Shown here: positions 9,171 to 18,317 of the stretch, in pieces
Layout: each line of letters opens with the position of its first letter
Position numbering within the stretch: position 1 is the stretch's first letter
Source of the DNA: Pontibacillus litoralis JSM 072002
GTDB lineage: Bacteria > Bacillota > Bacilli > Bacillales > BH030062
Assembly: GCF_000775615.1 (NCBI RefSeq)
Contig: NZ_AVPG01000018.1
Coordinates: 1-64,000 of the forward strand
DNA: 64,000 bases
Reading direction: 5' to 3'
The notes under the pieces: generated by a model
What the model was told of the DNA's origin: nothing
Databases searched by the model: none
Seen by the model: only the letters and a program-made list of their open reading frames with translations
Position numbers and translations under genes: made by a program

Positions 9171-10628
9171 TTATTTCGCTACAGGTTGCACTTTTTCTTG
9201 TAATGCTTCTTGCTCTTTAGTATCCTTCATGGAAAAATAATAAGCCTGAACATCCTCATCTGCCGAGTGCTTTGTCCCTAAACTAACGGAGACAATGAGC
9301 ACGAATGATATAAGTAAGCCCGGAATAACCTCATGAATGCCAAAAGGACGCCCTGCCATTGTCCAGATTATTGCTGTTACTAGAGACCCAACCACACTCG
9401 TTACCATCCCGTTTTTGGTAGCTCGTTTCCAAAACATTGCAGCTAGCATCGGCATGACCATCGTAATCGCCGATAAAGACAATGCGTACGTGTAAATGGC
9501 AATAATATCTGTGATCATGAGTGCGACAACTAAACCACCTAAAGCCATACCCGCAACAGATAGCCGAGATACGTTCAATACTTGCTTACTCGTTGCTTCT
9601 GGGGCAATCCAGCCTTGATAAATATCTTTAGAAATATTCATTGCACCACTTAACAGAAAAGAAGTAGCTCCTGTTAAGACGGCTGCAAACAAGGAAACCA
9701 TGAATAACCCGCCAATAGCAGGAGGAAAGACAGAAGTTAAAAACGTCGTATAAACAAGATCTGGATTTGTACTTAAAGGAATGGACTGTCTGGCTATTAC
9801 ACCAATCCCAATAGCAAATAATCCAACAAGTTGTGCTAGAACAAAGCCAGTCACGACAGCTCTTTTCGCTACTTTCTCTGTTTTTGCCGCTGCAAGACGT
9901 TGCCACGACGTTTGCCAAACTAAATAAAACGGTCCAAACACAATCATGTAATTCAATAAGTATTCCCAGCCAATACCAGTGAAGCTCATTATTTCTTCTG
10001 GCGTATTCTCTAATACCACATTTGAACCACCGACATAATTCAACCCGACAATAAACATAAAAATGAGCCCTGCTAGGATTAACACCGATTGAACAGCATC
10101 TGTCCAAGCAACACTAGGCAACCCACCCATTAATGTAAACGACACGCAAATAACAAAACCAATTAACATGGCCGTTATGAATGGAATATCAACAATCGTT
10201 GTTAGAATCGACCCCATCCCAACAACCTGCATGCCAAAAGTAGGCGTCATATACAGCACACTTATCACTAAAGCAGGAATAAGCCCTGCTGCTTTGCCAA
10301 AACGACGAACGAATAAATCAGGTATTGTATAAAGCTTCAATTTCCGTATCGTTGAGCCAAGAACCAGCGCAAGGAATACGGAGAATACCATCGTCGGAAG
10401 CCCTACAATAAACCAGGACAACCCAATGTTAAATCCCTTCCCCGCTGCCCCAATGACCGCTGCCGAACCAAGGGAAGTAGCCACAATACTTCCGCAAATC
10501 GGGAAAAAGCCCAAACTGAAATTGGCCATCGTGTAATCATCCGCAGTAGAAATCTTACGCGAGTAATACGCACCAACACCCAAAATGCTAACAAGAAAGA
10601 AAACAAGCCAGAAAACGTACCAAGCCAT
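9171..10628 (-). CDS. Sodium:solute symporter (SSS family)
   Basis: An integral membrane transporter of the SSS/SLC5 family with about 13 hydrophobic segments. Conserved pieces are MANFSLGFFPICGSIVATSLG near the N-terminus (quoted in part), WTDAVQSVLILAG and LLSGAMNISKDIYQGW. The longest frame opens at a TTG at 10646, but the good ribosome binding site AGAGGTG lies inside that extension, six bases before the ATG at 10628, so MAWYVFWLVFF is taken as the start (485 residues). First gene of an operon with the amidohydrolase; it should be sodium-driven uptake of that enzyme's substrate, identity unknown. Confidence 0.88.
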   Translation of the reverse strand: MAWYVFWLVFFLVSILGVGAYYSRKISTADDYTMANFSLGFFPICGSIVATSLGSAAVIGAAGKGFNIGLSWFIVGLPTMVFSVFLALVLGSTIRKLKLYTIPDLFVRRFGKAAGLIPALVISVLYMTPTFGMQVVGMGSILTTIVDIPFITAMLIGFVICVSFTLMGGLPSVAWTDAVQSVLILAGLIFMFIVGLNYVGGSNVVLENTPEEIMSFTGIGWEYLLNYMIVFGPFYLVWQTSWQRLAAAKTEKVAKRAVVTGFVLAQLVGLFAIGIGVIARQSIPLSTNPDLVYTTFLTSVFPPAIGGLFMVSLFAAVLTGATSFLLSGAMNISKDIYQGWIAPEATSKQVLNVSRLSVAGMALGGLVVALMITDIIAIYTYALSLSAITMVMPMLAAMFWKRATKNGMVTSVVGSLVTAIIWTMAGRPFGIHEVIPGLLISFVLIVSVSLGTKHSADEDVQAYYFSMKDTKEQEALQEKVQPVAK

Positions 10629-10787
10629 TACGTCCACCTCTTTCAACTATTCATTTCAACTAGAATAAGCGTTCCTTTTATTTGAATTTTACAAATAGTA
10701 ATGAAAGAGTTGCAATATTGTCCTAATATTCGGACCAGTTCTAACAACTAACTGGATAATCTCCACATCTTGACATTAAGTTTTTTT

Positions 10788-10826
10788 AACAGAAAAAGAC
10801 ACCTCATTGAGATGTCTTTTTCTGTT
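10788..10826. terminator. Bidirectional terminator-type hairpin
   Basis: AACAGAAAAAGACA and TGTCTTTTTCTGTT are perfect inverted repeats around CCTCATTGAGA. The A- and T-rich outer ends give a U-tract on either strand. It closes the lipoprotein gene at 10849 on the minus strand. Confidence 0.8.
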
Positions 10827-10848
10827 AAAATGTGGTTATGATCAATTT

Positions 10849-11331
10849 TTACTCAAACTGATCAATTATTTTACCCATCGGGAAATAATCCAAATCATTG
10901 TCATCCGTTTCTTTTTCATTTCGATTCATGGATACTTCCGCAAGTCCAACAAAGTCTATTGTTAATACTTCCCATCCTTCATGCTTCAAAAACTCATCGC
11001 CCGCACTGCTATAGGCAACCTGAGCTAACAAAGTTTTATCATTTATCATATCGTTATCACCTATTTCGATAACTGCTTTTATTTCTCCATTGCTAATAGT
11101 TAGATCTTTTATTTCATCATTTTCTTTTAATACATGATCCTCTAATATTTCTTTCGCTTTATCGACATTGAAGCCGTTTTGTTCACTTTTTTCCTCAGGC
11201 TGTTCTTCCTGCTTCTTCTCCCCACTCTCATTTCCCTTATCGGCATTGGCCTCATTTTCTACTTCTCCAGAACAAGCAACCAATACAATACTAAAAATAC
11301 TAATAACAAACAACAAGAATACTTTTTTCAA
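10849..11331 (-). CDS. Small secreted lipoprotein, unknown function
   Basis: A lipoprotein of 160 residues with a signal peptide KKVFLLFVISIFSIVLVAC whose lipobox is LVAC. An acidic Glu/Gln/Lys-rich linker follows (about residues 20-50), then a folded domain of about 100 residues with no family I recognise. A longer frame opens with ATG at 11346, but GGAGGAG lies inside that extension, six bases before the TTG at 11331, so TTG is the likely start and gives a clean signal peptide. Monocistronic, with its own terminator. It may be a surface-exposed binding protein, but nothing supports a specific role. Confidence 0.8.
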   Translation of the reverse strand: MKKVFLLFVISIFSIVLVACSGEVENEANADKGNESGEKKQEEQPEEKSEQNGFNVDKAKEILEDHVLKENDEIKDLTISNGEIKAVIEIGDNDMINDKTLLAQVAYSSAGDEFLKHEGWEVLTIDFVGLAEVSMNRNEKETDDNDLDYFPMGKIIDQFE

Positions 11332-11346
11332 ATTCTTCTCCTCCAT

Positions 11347-11743
11347 ACAACAGAATAAAAATATTATGCTATATACAGGCTATTTTCGCAATATAAATTT
11401 CACCATTTATACCATCTAAAGGACTATATAACGGGAACAAAAATACTTATTATGGTTTTTTTGTAGTTCTAATTGAATTACTTTCATTTTTTAACAGGCA
11501 TTGCAATTAATTAACTTACGCTGAGGCCTTTGTCTAGATATATAATTAGAGTAATTACATGGAAAAACTGTTGTAGCAAACGTCATAATACGTGCTTCAT
11601 TCATTCTTTTCATGTCTTATCGCTCTAAACATTTCGACAATTTATTGTAAATGTTAAAATACACTTTGCTACTCCCTACATCCTCTTCTATAATGGAAAA
11701 TGTTAGTTGCATTTTATCCCCACACATCGGAAGGGTTGTTTAC
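11347..11743. other. Divergent intergenic region, about 400 bases
   Basis: The region lies between the lipoprotein (minus) and the sensor kinase (plus). It is AT-rich. The frame of the kinase stays open back to 11651, but no ribosome binding site supports a start there. It must hold both promoters; I see no convincing -35/-10 pair, riboswitch or gene. Confidence 0.5.
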
Positions 11744-13366
11744 ATGAACGGCAAAATGACACTCATACACCGACGAAAGCTAACGTTACAATCCATTATC
11801 TTACTATTAGTATTTGCAATCGTTCTTGTTTCTGTCTTGATAACAAACCTTTTTCTAGCAAATCATTTGAAAGAACGAACGAAAGACAACCTAGCTAATG
11901 AAATTCTCAATATTGCCCGTATGACTGCCCAATCCTCGATCGTCATAGATGGATTAGAAGATGAGGCAGAGAGAGAAGTGGTGCAAACATTTGCTAATGA
12001 AAGAAAAGAGCTAACCAACGTAGGGTTCGTTGTCGTATTAGATAGGAATCTGATCCGCTTATCGCACCCAATAGAAGAAGAAGTAGGAAAATCCTTTTAT
12101 AATCGGCAAGATGCTGCTGCTGCACTAGAAGGAGAAGAATATCTCTCTGTCGAAGAAGGTCCACTCGGAGTTGGCATGCGCGTATTCACACCTGTGTATA
12201 ATGACAACAAGGAACAAATTGGGATTGTCGTCGTTGGTGTCTCACTTGATAACGTCCATGAGCAAGTTCGTAACGGAATGATAATCGTTCTAATGGCCGC
12301 TATCATTCAGTTACTGTTCGGTTTAGTTGGAGCAATTTGGATTAGCAAATACATTAAGAAAATACTATTCAACTTAGAACCAGAAGAAATCGCCCACCTA
12401 TTAGAAGAACGCAACACCATGCTCGAATCAGTCAAAGAAGGAATACTTGCTGTCGATCAACACGGGAACATCTCATTAGCGAACAAACAAGCTACTCAAT
12501 TAATGAAATTACCAGACTCAACAAGCCTTATCGGGCAATCTGTTGAACACTATATGCCAATCATTTTAAACGTTATTCAAGATGGTAAATCTGTTGATAA
12601 TTGGGAAGTACATTTTTTCGGCAAAACGGTACTTGTGAACTGCACGCCGATTTATGTAGACAGTCATATGGTTGGAGCAATTGCTACCTTTCGAGATAAA
12701 ACAGAGATCCAACAGCTAATGAAAGAAATTACAGGAGTCAAAAATTACTCCGATGCATTACGAGCACGTTCTCATGAATTCAAGAATAAATTGCACGTTA
12801 TTCTCGGCATGCTTCACCTCAAGAAATATGAGGAGCTCGAACAGTTTATTCCTACCATTTTATCCGATTACCAAGCAGAAAAAGGATTTATCATTCAGTA
12901 TATTAAAAATCCCATACTAGCAGGATTTCTATTAGGTAAAAACAGTAAAGCTAAAGAAAAAGGCATTCAATTTCACATTGATGAAACTAGTGATTTTTCT
13001 GGTGAAATTGAGATTGACATCATGCACGACTTAATTACTATTATCGGTAGTTTAGTGGAAAACGCCTTTGATGCAGTAGAGAATCGAGAAGAAAAGAAAG
13101 TATCCTTATACATTGCACTGGATTACGAAAACCAGACGATAATAGTAACGGTTCATGATAATGGAATAGGCATTTCACCGGACAAATTACAAACCATTTT
13201 TCACAAACATTATTCTACTAAGGGAGAAAATAGAGGCTACGGTTTATACTTAACAAATAGAGCTGTCGAAAATCTAAACGGGGAATGGGATATTGATACA
13301 GCAATAGGAAAAGGAACAACCATTCAAGTTACGATCACCATTCCAAATAAGGGGGATGAAGAATGA
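11744..13366 (+). CDS. Sensor histidine kinase, CitA/DcuS/MalK type
   Basis: A 540-residue two-component kinase. A membrane segment at about residues 17-40 is followed by an extracytoplasmic PDC/CACHE sensor domain (about 45-180), a second membrane segment, a PAS domain, the phospho-acceptor region LRARSHEFKNKLHVILGMLHL with His in SHEFKNKLH, and an ATPase domain with VENAFDA (N box), HDNGIGI (G1) and GYGLYL. This is the layout of the citrate/C4-dicarboxylate sensor family (B. subtilis MalK, DctS, CitS). AAGGG at 11731-11735 selects ATG 11744 over the ATG-less-supported longer frame from 11651. The response regulator overlaps its stop. It faces the transporter-odhAB operon and probably senses a dicarboxylate or 2-oxoglutarate outside the cell. 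Confidence 0.9.
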   Translation: MNGKMTLIHRRKLTLQSIILLLVFAIVLVSVLITNLFLANHLKERTKDNLANEILNIARMTAQSSIVIDGLEDEAEREVVQTFANERKELTNVGFVVVLDRNLIRLSHPIEEEVGKSFYNRQDAAAALEGEEYLSVEEGPLGVGMRVFTPVYNDNKEQIGIVVVGVSLDNVHEQVRNGMIIVLMAAIIQLLFGLVGAIWISKYIKKILFNLEPEEIAHLLEERNTMLESVKEGILAVDQHGNISLANKQATQLMKLPDSTSLIGQSVEHYMPIILNVIQDGKSVDNWEVHFFGKTVLVNCTPIYVDSHMVGAIATFRDKTEIQQLMKEITGVKNYSDALRARSHEFKNKLHVILGMLHLKKYEELEQFIPTILSDYQAEKGFIIQYIKNPILAGFLLGKNSKAKEKGIQFHIDETSDFSGEIEIDIMHDLITIIGSLVENAFDAVENREEKKVSLYIALDYENQTIIVTVHDNGIGISPDKLQTIFHKHYSTKGENRGYGLYLTNRAVENLNGEWDIDTAIGKGTTIQVTITIPNKGDEE

Positions 13367-14067
13367 TTGAAGTACTCATTGTAGAAGATGATCCGATGGT
13401 ATTACAAGTAAACGAAATGTATCTGAATGAAGTAGATGGATTTCATTTAAAAGGAAAAGCGTCCTCTGCTCTTGAAGCCATTCAGCTTATCAATACACAT
13501 GAGTTTGATTTAATTTTATTAGATATATATATGCCTCAACAAAACGGGCTTGAGCTCCTGAAACGCATCCGTCAACAAGACATTAACATCGACGTCATTA
13601 TTATTTCTGCCGCTTCTGATACTCGATCGATTCAAATTGCTCTTCAGCACGGGGCTTATGATTATATTATTAAACCTTTTCAATTTATCCGCTTTAAAGA
13701 TGCCTTAATCAAATATCAACAGAAAAATCATATACTCCAACAGCAGAAGCTACGTCAAGAGGAACTTGATAAATATTTATTAGACATGAGCCAATCGCAT
13801 TCCAATCAAAGACTTCCAAAAGGGTTAACAACGAATACATTAACACAAATTTGGAACCATATCACTTCTCTTGAAGAAAATAGTTTCTCTATTGAGGACC
13901 TTGTTGATGCGATTCACATTTCGAGAACATCCATACGGAAATACGTCCAATTCCTTGAACAAATTGATGTGTTAACTTCCTACACGACATATGGTCATGT
14001 TGGTAGACCATTAACCCTTTACCAATATGTTGAGTCAAATCAAACGAACATCGATCCCTATTTATAG
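13363..14067 (+). CDS. Response regulator, CitB/DcuR/MalR type
   Basis: A 234-residue regulator. The receiver domain carries DD in VEDDPM, the phospho-acceptor Asp in LILLDIYMPQ (near residue 54), Ser/Thr in IIISAAS and Lys in IIKPFQ. The C-terminal DNA-binding domain ends with HISRTSIRKYVQFLEQI and TYGHVGRPLTLYQ, typical of the CitB/DcuR/MalR group. It begins inside the stop of the kinase gene (ATGA), so the pair is coupled. Likely targets are the transporter-odhBA operon next door; in B. subtilis MalR activates malate/2-oxoglutarate-type transporters (maeN, yflS). Confidence 0.92.
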   Translation: MIEVLIVEDDPMVLQVNEMYLNEVDGFHLKGKASSALEAIQLINTHEFDLILLDIYMPQQNGLELLKRIRQQDINIDVIIISAASDTRSIQIALQHGAYDYIIKPFQFIRFKDALIKYQQKNHILQQQKLRQEELDKYLLDMSQSHSNQRLPKGLTTNTLTQIWNHITSLEENSFSIEDLVDAIHISRTSIRKYVQFLEQIDVLTSYTTYGHVGRPLTLYQYVESNQTNIDPYL

Positions 14068-14104
14068 ATTATTGAGATTCTTCGCTATTTTCGAATCATG
14101 TAAA

Positions 14105-14138
14105 AAGAAGCTGTCGAATACGCATTAGACAGCTTCTT
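14105..14138. terminator. Bidirectional terminator between response regulator and odhB
   Basis: AAGAAGCTGTC and GACAGCTTCTT pair around a short loop between two convergent genes, with A-rich and T-rich flanks. It can end both transcripts. Confidence 0.8.
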
Positions 14139-14149
14139 ATATTCATAGA

Positions 14150-15415
14150 TTATCCTTCTAGTAATAAATCAAATGGGTCTTCTAACATTTGTTTCACACG
14201 AACTAGAAATTGAACAGCATCCTTACCATCCACAATACGATGATCATAAGATAAAGCGATGTACATCATTGGACGAACTTGAATGGAGTCATCTGGCATA
14301 ACCATCGCTCGTTTCTGAATGTTGTGCATACCCAATATACCAACTTGCGGAGCATTCAAAATCGGTGTTGACATCATCGACCCAAATGTCCCACCATTGG
14401 TAATCGTAAACGTACCACCTTGTAGCTCATTAAGCGTTAATTGCTTCTCTCTCGCCTTTACACTTAAACGACTAATGTCCCTCTCAATTCCTGCAAAATC
14501 AAGTCGATCCGCATCTCGGACAACTGGTACAACAAGCCCTTCCTCCGTGGAGACGGCGACACCAATATCATAGAATTTTTTCGTCACTAACTCATTGCCT
14601 TGAATTTCTGCATTTAGTAACGGGAATTCCTTCAATGCTCCTACCACCGCTTTTGTAAAGAACGACATAAAGCCGAGTTTCACATCGTGTTTATGAATAA
14701 AAGCTTCTTGACGTTCTTGACGAAGCTGCATCACGTTCGTTAAATCAACTTCATTAAATGTTGTAAGCATAGCTGTTTGTTGCTGTGCCTCTACTAAACG
14801 ATTCGCTATAGTCATACGACGACGTGACATTTTTTCTCGTTGTACTGGCTTGGCATTTTGTTGCTTACTTTGTTCTTGCTTGATTGGTTCATCTGTATGT
14901 CGCTCTACTGGCTTCTGTACTTGCTCATATTTCCTTGCTACATCCTCTTTACGAATGCGACCAAATGGATCACTAGGTGCGACTTCTCGTAAGTCAACTC
15001 CCCACTCCCTTGCCCATTTACGAGCAGAAGGGGTTGCCATAATCGGTTCATCGTTACCTTCTGCTTGTTTTGTTGTCATAACTTGTGGTGATGTCGTCGC
15101 ACCATAATCCTTTTGATTTGAAGCCTCTTTCGTACATGTTGACTTCAGCGCTTCTTGAACGTCTACAGAAGAAGATTGCTCCTCTTGACGCATGTTTGCA
15201 ACTATATCTCCTACTTCGACGTCTTCTCCTTCTCCTCGAACAATATCCGTTATAACTCCTGTATAATCCGCTGTTACTTCTACATTCACTTTATCCGTCT
15301 CAAGCTCGATTAAGGGATGACCTTTCTCCACATAGTCTCCTTCCTTTACAAGCCATTGAGCAATCGTACCTTCTGTTATCGATTCTGCAAGTTCAGGTAT
15401 AACAATATTCGCCAT
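14150..15415 (-). CDS. odhB: 2-oxoglutarate dehydrogenase E2 (dihydrolipoamide succinyltransferase)
   Basis: E2 core of the 2-oxoglutarate dehydrogenase complex, which transfers succinyl groups from lipoate to CoA in the TCA cycle. Domains in order: lipoyl domain with the lipoylated Lys in ELETDKVNVEV, a linker rich in Gln/Lys, the E3-binding domain ATPSARKWAREWGVDL, and the catalytic domain with SYDHRIVDGKDAVQFL. The frame is open to ATG 15424, but AGAGG is nine bases before ATG 15415, giving MANIVIPELAES and 421 residues, close to the family. It follows odhA by 44 bases. The lipoamide dehydrogenase (E3) is not here, as is usual in Bacillus. Confidence 0.95.
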   Translation of the reverse strand: MANIVIPELAESITEGTIAQWLVKEGDYVEKGHPLIELETDKVNVEVTADYTGVITDIVRGEGEDVEVGDIVANMRQEEQSSSVDVQEALKSTCTKEASNQKDYGATTSPQVMTTKQAEGNDEPIMATPSARKWAREWGVDLREVAPSDPFGRIRKEDVARKYEQVQKPVERHTDEPIKQEQSKQQNAKPVQREKMSRRRMTIANRLVEAQQQTAMLTTFNEVDLTNVMQLRQERQEAFIHKHDVKLGFMSFFTKAVVGALKEFPLLNAEIQGNELVTKKFYDIGVAVSTEEGLVVPVVRDADRLDFAGIERDISRLSVKAREKQLTLNELQGGTFTITNGGTFGSMMSTPILNAPQVGILGMHNIQKRAMVMPDDSIQVRPMMYIALSYDHRIVDGKDAVQFLVRVKQMLEDPFDLLLEG

Positions 15416-15459
15416 CTTCATCATCCTCTTTCTCCCTTTTAAGTGGTGTATATGATTTA

Positions 15460-18291
15460 TTATTTATAAGCGGCATATTGCGTAACATCTAATTGCGTTA
15501 ATGCTTGATGGATAATTCTCTCTTGCTCCCGTTTGTGAACGATCGGATTCCCTTCTGATGGACTTGCCATCGGTGGGCGACCAACATATTGAACTTTTAT
15601 TTCTTTTGGCGATGCATGGTGTAGTAATGGTGCAATGTACGTCCAAGCCCCCATATTTTGCGGCTCTTCTTGCACCCACATTATTTCTTGTAAATTGGTG
15701 TATTTCCCTAATATATCTTTTACTCGTTTTTCCGGGAATGGGTATAACTGCTCGATACGAATAATATCTAACCAATCATTCGTATCATCATGTGCTATTT
15801 GATCCCCTAACTCTACTGCTAATCGACCTGATGTAAAGACAACTCGTTTCACTTTATCACGTTGATGACCAAGACCTGGCTGTTCTATAACCGGTTCGAA
15901 CTTCCCATTTGTAAACTGCTCGATGTACGCACTTGCTGATGGGTTACGTAGCAAGCTTTTTGGCGTCATAATAACGAGGGGACGAATATGCTCTGTTCCT
16001 AGTAAAGCGGCTTGTTTCCGCAACAAATGAAAATAGTTAGCAGTTGATGATATATTTGCTACTGTCCAATTATTTTCAGCACATAACTGTAAGTAACGCT
16101 CTAGTCTTCCGCTAGAATGTTCCGGTCCTTGCCCTTCGTACCCGTGGGGCAATAGCATAACGATTCCGGATTGCTGTCCCCATTTCTCTTTCCCAGCAGA
16201 GATAAATTGATCAAACATCACTTGAGCTCCATTTGCAAAGTCTCCAAATTGTGCTTCCCACATGACTAATGTTTCAGGAGAACACACACTATATCCATAC
16301 TCAAAGCCAAGTACAGCCATTTCGGTTAGTGTACTATTATGAATGGCAAATGAAGCTTTACCACCTTGAAGGTGATGCATTGGCGAATATTTTTCTCCGG
16401 TAATGTAATCAGATAGTACAAGATTTCGATGCGAGAACGTCCCTCGCTCACTATCTTGACCTGTAAGTCGAATTGGCGTTCCATCCTTTAGAATGGATGC
16501 ATAAGCTAATGCTTCTGCATGCCCCCAATCGATTTTCTTATGATTGTCCATTGCATCTATTCTTCTCGTTAAAATCTTCTTCAGCTTACCGAACACGTTA
16601 AAACCTTCTGGCCATTTTACTAAATCCTTATTTAAGGCAAGTAAAGCTTCTTTAGAAATGGCTGTTTCCACATCAGGCATGCTATCTTTCCCTTGATAAA
16701 CTCGCTCTTCTATAGTCTGGACTTCTTCTTTGTCATCAGATAGAGAATCAAATGCTTGCTGGAACAAATCGTTTACCATCGCTTCCAAATGGTCCATCAT
16801 TTGCTCAGATAACGCTCCAGTCTCTAGTAATTGTTGTTTGTAAACACGTGTAATCGTCGGATGTTGGTCCACTTTGTTATACATTAATGGACTCGTTGCT
16901 CTCGGTTCGTCCATTTCATTGTGTCCCATACGTCGATAACCAATCAAATTAATAAGAATATCTCTTTGAAACTGTGTGCGATATTGGAACGCCAATGTTG
17001 CCGCCTGAATACACGCTTCTGGATCATCTGCATTTACGTGTATAATCGGCATTTCATATCCTTTCACAACATCACTTGGATAATGAGTAGAACGGTCATC
17101 TTCGCTTTCTGTCGTAAAACCAATGCAATTGTTCGCAATAATATGCACCGTTCCCCCTGTACTATATGCATTCGTGTTAGCGAAGTTTAATATCTCGGTC
17201 ACGACTCCTTGCCCTGTAAAAGCAGCATCGCCATGGACTAATATCGGTAAAGCCTTATCCTCATGTTGTTCAGGATAACCTACATTCGTTCGATCATCCT
17301 GCGCAGCACGTGTACATCCTTCCATCACTGCCCCTGCAAATTCAAGATGACTCGGATTGTTCCCTAGTGACACGCGAATGGTATGCCCGTTCACTTCTTT
17401 CGTTTTCGTTGCCCCTAAATGATACTTCACATCACCCGTACTACCTTCCGTAAGTTCAAGTGATGGGTCTTCGTTCACCCATGCTGCATGCTTGAATTGA
17501 GCAAACATCGCTTCATACGGCTTATCTAGCACGTGAGTTAAAACGTTCAAACGTCCTCGGTGAGCCATTGAAATCATTACATCATCCACTTGTTCCGCAG
17601 CCGCTAACTCGATTAACTCATTCATAACAGGCACTAAGGATTCTAAGCCTTCAACGGAGAAACGCTTTTGACCAGTAAACATTTTCTGAAGGAACTGTTC
17701 AAACCCTTCTGCTTTGCATAACAACGTAAATAAACGCTGCTTATCTTCATTCGTTAAACGAGCCAATGACTGTTTGCTTTCTATTTTGTCTAATAACCAT
17801 TGGCGCATTTCTGGTTGTACATGATCTAACTCAAAACTAATTGAAGCACAATAGGTTTTCTTTAAATGATGAATGGCTTCTAATGCGTTTGCAAATTGGT
17901 TAGCATGTTGGGAACAAACGAAAGACGCTGGAATCTCCTTTATATCTTCCTCTGTAAGCCCATACGTTGACATTTGAAGCATGGACAAAGGCGTCTGCTC
18001 TTCTAAAGGATAAATATTAGCTTCTAAGTGTCCATACTTCCGTATATTGTTCGCTAACTCCACAGTTGCGGCTAAGTTTTTCATTTTGTGAAGAACAAGG
18101 TGAGTAGAATCACCTTGTTCTTCAATAGATACAACTGAATGAGCCGGAATGGTTGGCGCTCCCCATTGATCGAACATTTCTCGATAGCTTGGTTCTACGA
18201 TTGTGACATCTTCTTTATACAAATCATACTGTTCTAAAACGTATCCGAGGTTAATGCTACTTAATTCGTTCCAAGGGTTCTTTAAACTCAT
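15460..18291 (-). CDS. odhA: 2-oxoglutarate dehydrogenase E1
   Basis: Thiamine-diphosphate E1 that decarboxylates 2-oxoglutarate and succinylates the lipoyl group of OdhB. Length 943 residues from ATG 18291, as in B. subtilis. Characteristic blocks are SMAHRGRLNVLTHVL, FTGQGVVTEILNFANT, NCIGFTTESEDDRST, YRRMGHNEMDEP, GQDSERGTFSHRN and the C-terminal LYPFPEKRV. The longer frame from ATG 18309 contains the ribosome binding site GAGGTG seven bases before ATG 18291, so the latter is used. It follows the DASS transporter by about 26 bases and precedes odhB, one operon under the cre-controlled promoter at 19794-19829. Confidence 0.96.
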   Translation of the reverse strand: MSLKNPWNELSSINLGYVLEQYDLYKEDVTIVEPSYREMFDQWGAPTIPAHSVVSIEEQGDSTHLVLHKMKNLAATVELANNIRKYGHLEANIYPLEEQTPLSMLQMSTYGLTEEDIKEIPASFVCSQHANQFANALEAIHHLKKTYCASISFELDHVQPEMRQWLLDKIESKQSLARLTNEDKQRLFTLLCKAEGFEQFLQKMFTGQKRFSVEGLESLVPVMNELIELAAAEQVDDVMISMAHRGRLNVLTHVLDKPYEAMFAQFKHAAWVNEDPSLELTEGSTGDVKYHLGATKTKEVNGHTIRVSLGNNPSHLEFAGAVMEGCTRAAQDDRTNVGYPEQHEDKALPILVHGDAAFTGQGVVTEILNFANTNAYSTGGTVHIIANNCIGFTTESEDDRSTHYPSDVVKGYEMPIIHVNADDPEACIQAATLAFQYRTQFQRDILINLIGYRRMGHNEMDEPRATSPLMYNKVDQHPTITRVYKQQLLETGALSEQMMDHLEAMVNDLFQQAFDSLSDDKEEVQTIEERVYQGKDSMPDVETAISKEALLALNKDLVKWPEGFNVFGKLKKILTRRIDAMDNHKKIDWGHAEALAYASILKDGTPIRLTGQDSERGTFSHRNLVLSDYITGEKYSPMHHLQGGKASFAIHNSTLTEMAVLGFEYGYSVCSPETLVMWEAQFGDFANGAQVMFDQFISAGKEKWGQQSGIVMLLPHGYEGQGPEHSSGRLERYLQLCAENNWTVANISSTANYFHLLRKQAALLGTEHIRPLVIMTPKSLLRNPSASAYIEQFTNGKFEPVIEQPGLGHQRDKVKRVVFTSGRLAVELGDQIAHDDTNDWLDIIRIEQLYPFPEKRVKDILGKYTNLQEIMWVQEEPQNMGAWTYIAPLLHHASPKEIKVQYVGRPPMASPSEGNPIVHKREQERIIHQALTQLDVTQYAAYK

Positions 18292-18317
18292 TACGTTACA
18301 CCTCTTCATTTATTTTT

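Noticed and set aside
9628-10107. 159-residue minus-strand frame inside the symporter gene
   Set aside because: It is an out-of-frame shadow; its residues are rich in Cys and Trp and lack family features.
14150-18291. 2-oxoglutarate dehydrogenase cluster incomplete because E3 is missing
   Set aside because: In Bacillus the odhAB operon normally lacks E3, which is shared from the pyruvate dehydrogenase operon.
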